A stretch of 52,661 nt of DNA, from the NCBI GenBank assembly GCA_017441295.1, contig JAFRYA010000033.1, positions 1 to 52,661 on the forward strand, written 5' to 3'. This document shows, piece by piece, positions 51,529 to 52,661 of this stretch. The notes under the pieces were generated by a model. It did not search any database, was not told the origin of the DNA, and saw only the letters and a list, made by a program, of their open reading frames with translations. Every line of letters begins with the position of its first letter. Position 1 is the stretch's first letter. This DNA comes from Lachnospiraceae bacterium (GTDB lineage: Bacteria > Bacillota > Clostridia > Lachnospirales > Lachnospiraceae). A program made the position numbers and the translations under genes.

Positions 51529-51557
51529 ATTATAAGTATATTTTTAGGCGTTTTCAA
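51529..51557 (-). promoter_or_regulatory. promoter of the MFS transporter gene
   Basis: Minus strand: TTGAAA (51557-51552), 17-bp spacer, consensus TATAAT (51534-51529), giving a leader of about 70 nt. The rest of the region up to the tRNA terminator shows nothing recognisable. Confidence 0.82.
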
Positions 51558-51673
51558 TAACACCGAATAAGGAATGTTCCTAAAAAAAGGTTGGTATGCC
51601 AAGATTTTTTGGGAAAAAACACAATCCCGTTTATCTTAGTTTCCATTACTAAATAATTGTTTCACACAACAAA

Positions 51674-51696
51674 AAACCACGTAAAAAACGTGGTTT
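51674..51696 (-). terminator. terminator of the tRNA array
   Basis: AAACCACGT (51674-51682) and ACGTGGTTT (51688-51696) form a 9-bp stem downstream of tRNA-Phe, with T-rich flanks on the minus strand. Confidence 0.8.
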
Positions 51697-51708
51697 AAAA
51701 TAAAAAAG

Positions 51709-51777
<69 letters not shown>

Positions 51778-51781
<4 letters not shown>

Positions 51782-51951
51782 GAATAGACGAATGCAATGC
51801 AATCGCCAAATCTAATATATGACAGCATACAAACTTGTTTGGATGCTGGAAAATATTGGATTTGGTGTTTGACTCATTATATGAATCAAACGGGCACGAG
51901 CAACGCTTTAGCGTTGTGAGTGGGCGATTGCAGACATTCGTCTATTCGCCC
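51778..51951. repeat. multi-branched palindromic spacer between tRNA-fMet and tRNA-Phe
   Basis: A perfect 17-bp inverted repeat (GGGCGAATAGACGAATG at 51778-51794 and its complement at 51935-51951) encloses a second 8-bp pair (CAATCGCC 51800-51807 with GGCGATTG 51923-51930). Inside lie further stems: CCAAATC/GATTTGG, CAGCAT/ATGCTG, GTTTGA/TCAAAC and CAACGCT/AGCGTTG. The left arm includes the first 4 nt of tRNA-Phe. Confidence 0.8.
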
Positions 51952-51973
51952 AGATGCCTTACCAATAAAATAG

Positions 51974-52047
51974 TAGCGGGGGCAGGATTTGAACCTGCGA
52001 CCTCCGGGTTATGAGCCCGACGAGCTTCCGGACTGCTCTACCCCGCG
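51974..52047 (-). tRNA. initiator tRNA-fMet (CAT)
   Basis: A 74-nt tRNA: acceptor CGCGGGG against CCCCGCT leaves a C1-U72 mismatch, and the anticodon stem has three consecutive G-C pairs (GGG/CCC) around loop CTCATAA. Both are marks of the initiator. Discriminator A. Confidence 0.92.
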
Positions 52048-52072
52048 TCGATAAACAGCCAGAAGGCTGGAG

Positions 52073-52154
52073 TGGGGGAAAGTGGATTCGAACCACTGAA
52101 GGCATTGCCAGCAGATTTACAGTCTGTCCCCTTTGGCCACTCGGGAATTCCCCC
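52073..52154 (-). tRNA. tRNA-Tyr (GTA)
   Basis: An 82-nt class II tRNA: acceptor GGGGGAA/TTCCCCC, anticodon loop CTGTAAA (GTA), long variable arm (CTGGCAATGCCTTCA), discriminator A. Confidence 0.94.
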
Positions 52155-52159
52155 AATTA

Positions 52160-52320
52160 AGTGATGCAAAATCATGAAGTGATTGTCGTGCAAGTTTACT
52201 TGCTAAGACAAGCCGCTTCGTGATTTTATATCGCGCAAGCGATGGAGCAAATGTGCGAAGCGCATTTGCGCCGGCATCTCTTGCGCCGGCATCGCGATCT
52301 CTATGAACTTCTCAAAGTTC
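52160..52320. repeat. hairpin-rich spacer between tRNA-Val and tRNA-Tyr
   Basis: AAAATCATGAAG pairs imperfectly with CTTCGTGATTTT around the hairpin GCAAG-TTTA-CTTGC; further stems are GCAAATG/GCATTTGC and GCCGGCA repeats with ATCGCGAT. The 52395-52600 spacer is similar (GTTGC/GCAAC, GATTGCA/TGCAATC, GAAATTGC/GCAATTTC). No gene is seen in either. Confidence 0.6.
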
Positions 52321-52321
52321 C

Positions 52322-52394
52322 TGGGGCCTACAGGGCTCGAACCTGTGACCCCCTGCTTGTAAGGCAGGTGCTCTCCCAGCTGAGCTAAGACCCC
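52322..52394 (-). tRNA. tRNA-Val (TAC)
   Basis: A 73-nt cloverleaf: acceptor GGGGTCT with AGGCCCC (one G-U), anticodon stem CCTGC/GCAGG with loop CTTACAA (TAC), T-loop GTTCGAGCC, discriminator A. Confidence 0.94.
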
Positions 52395-52602
52395 ATTTCG
52401 TTGCTAAATGCAACAAAAGGATTGCAGGATGCAATCTATCTAAAAAATTTCGTTAAGAAATTGCTTCGCTGTGCTCCCGCAATTTCAGATCCACTCCACA
52501 CTCCCACTTTAACAAAGCTCCGTGCTCCGTGGCTCTTGTCATCTTATGTCCGGTCTTTTCGCTGTGCAAGCACGCTCAAATCCCGCCCACAATCTGACTT
52601 AA

Positions 52603-52661
52603 CGACCCAGATGAGACTCGAACTCACGACCTCCGCCGTGACAGGGCGGCGCTCTAACCAA
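52603..52661 (-). tRNA. tRNA-Asp (GTC), cut by the window edge
   Basis: The 3' 59 nt of a tRNA: anticodon stem CCGCC/GGCGG with loop CTGTCAC (GTC), T-loop GTTCGAGTC, discriminator G as expected for Asp. The 5' acceptor and part of the D-arm lie beyond 52661. Confidence 0.9.

Overview
The window (about 50% G+C) looks like the chromosome of an anaerobic, Gram-positive member of the Clostridia. The evidence is indirect: strong AGGAGG-type ribosome binding sites, sigma-A-like promoters, an S-layer-homology (SLH) surface protein, a sortase-like tail, energy-coupling-factor (ECF) transport, HemZ-type radical-SAM porphyrin chemistry, and many ferredoxin-linked, oxygen-sensitive oxidoreductases. No rRNA, CRISPR array, phage or insertion-sequence transposase was seen. 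The exact genus cannot be fixed from sequence reading alone.

Layout. 1-3.6 kb: a small membrane protein, two tandem D-2-hydroxyacid dehydrogenase paralogues and an orphan nuclease-like protein. 3.6-5.7 kb: rpsT with a long leader, and small zinc-ribbon and membrane proteins. 5.7-12.4 kb: a redox operon (old-yellow-enzyme reductase, tungsten aldehyde:ferredoxin oxidoreductase, ferredoxin, iron alcohol dehydrogenase), then an Fe-S aldo/keto reductase with its own promoter. 12.4-15 kb: an unusual repeat-rich intergenic region, a cell-wall-anchored repeat protein, and tRNA-Leu with a duplicated 3' end. 15-18.6 kb: hemZ and a U32 peptidase split in two. 18.6-21.2 kb: an ABC exporter with an AbrB-type regulator. 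21.3-28 kb: an ECF sigma factor with a DUF4349 membrane protein, a Nudix/ferredoxin/flavoprotein cluster, and a zinc-ribbon/TPM pair.

28-40.3 kb is the strongest coherent system: cobamide (vitamin B12) capture, import and remodelling. A cobalamin riboswitch controls a 1190-residue SLH-anchored protein built from four DUF4430 (transcobalamin-like) modules and an alpha/alpha-toroid, a bacterial analogue in outline of intrinsic factor. Divergently, a nine-gene operon encodes an ECF transporter (T, fused A-A, S), a CbiR-like cobamide hydrolase, CobT, CobU, CobS, a short degenerate CobU-like protein and a CobC-like phosphatase. A DUF4430 lipoprotein closes the locus. No corrin-ring synthesis genes are present, so the locus reads as salvage and lower-ligand exchange.

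40.4-45.6 kb holds a ClC channel, argGH with ArgR-like operators, and a membrane-anchored EEP-family enzyme. 45.6-50 kb is a two-gene operon pairing a membrane Rossmann/RyR protein with a double-TIR, TPR-repeat protein; it resembles nucleotide-sensing conflict systems and is the best candidate for an undescribed system. The window ends with an MFS transporter and a minus-strand tRNA array (Asp, Val, Tyr, fMet, Phe) with strongly palindromic spacers.
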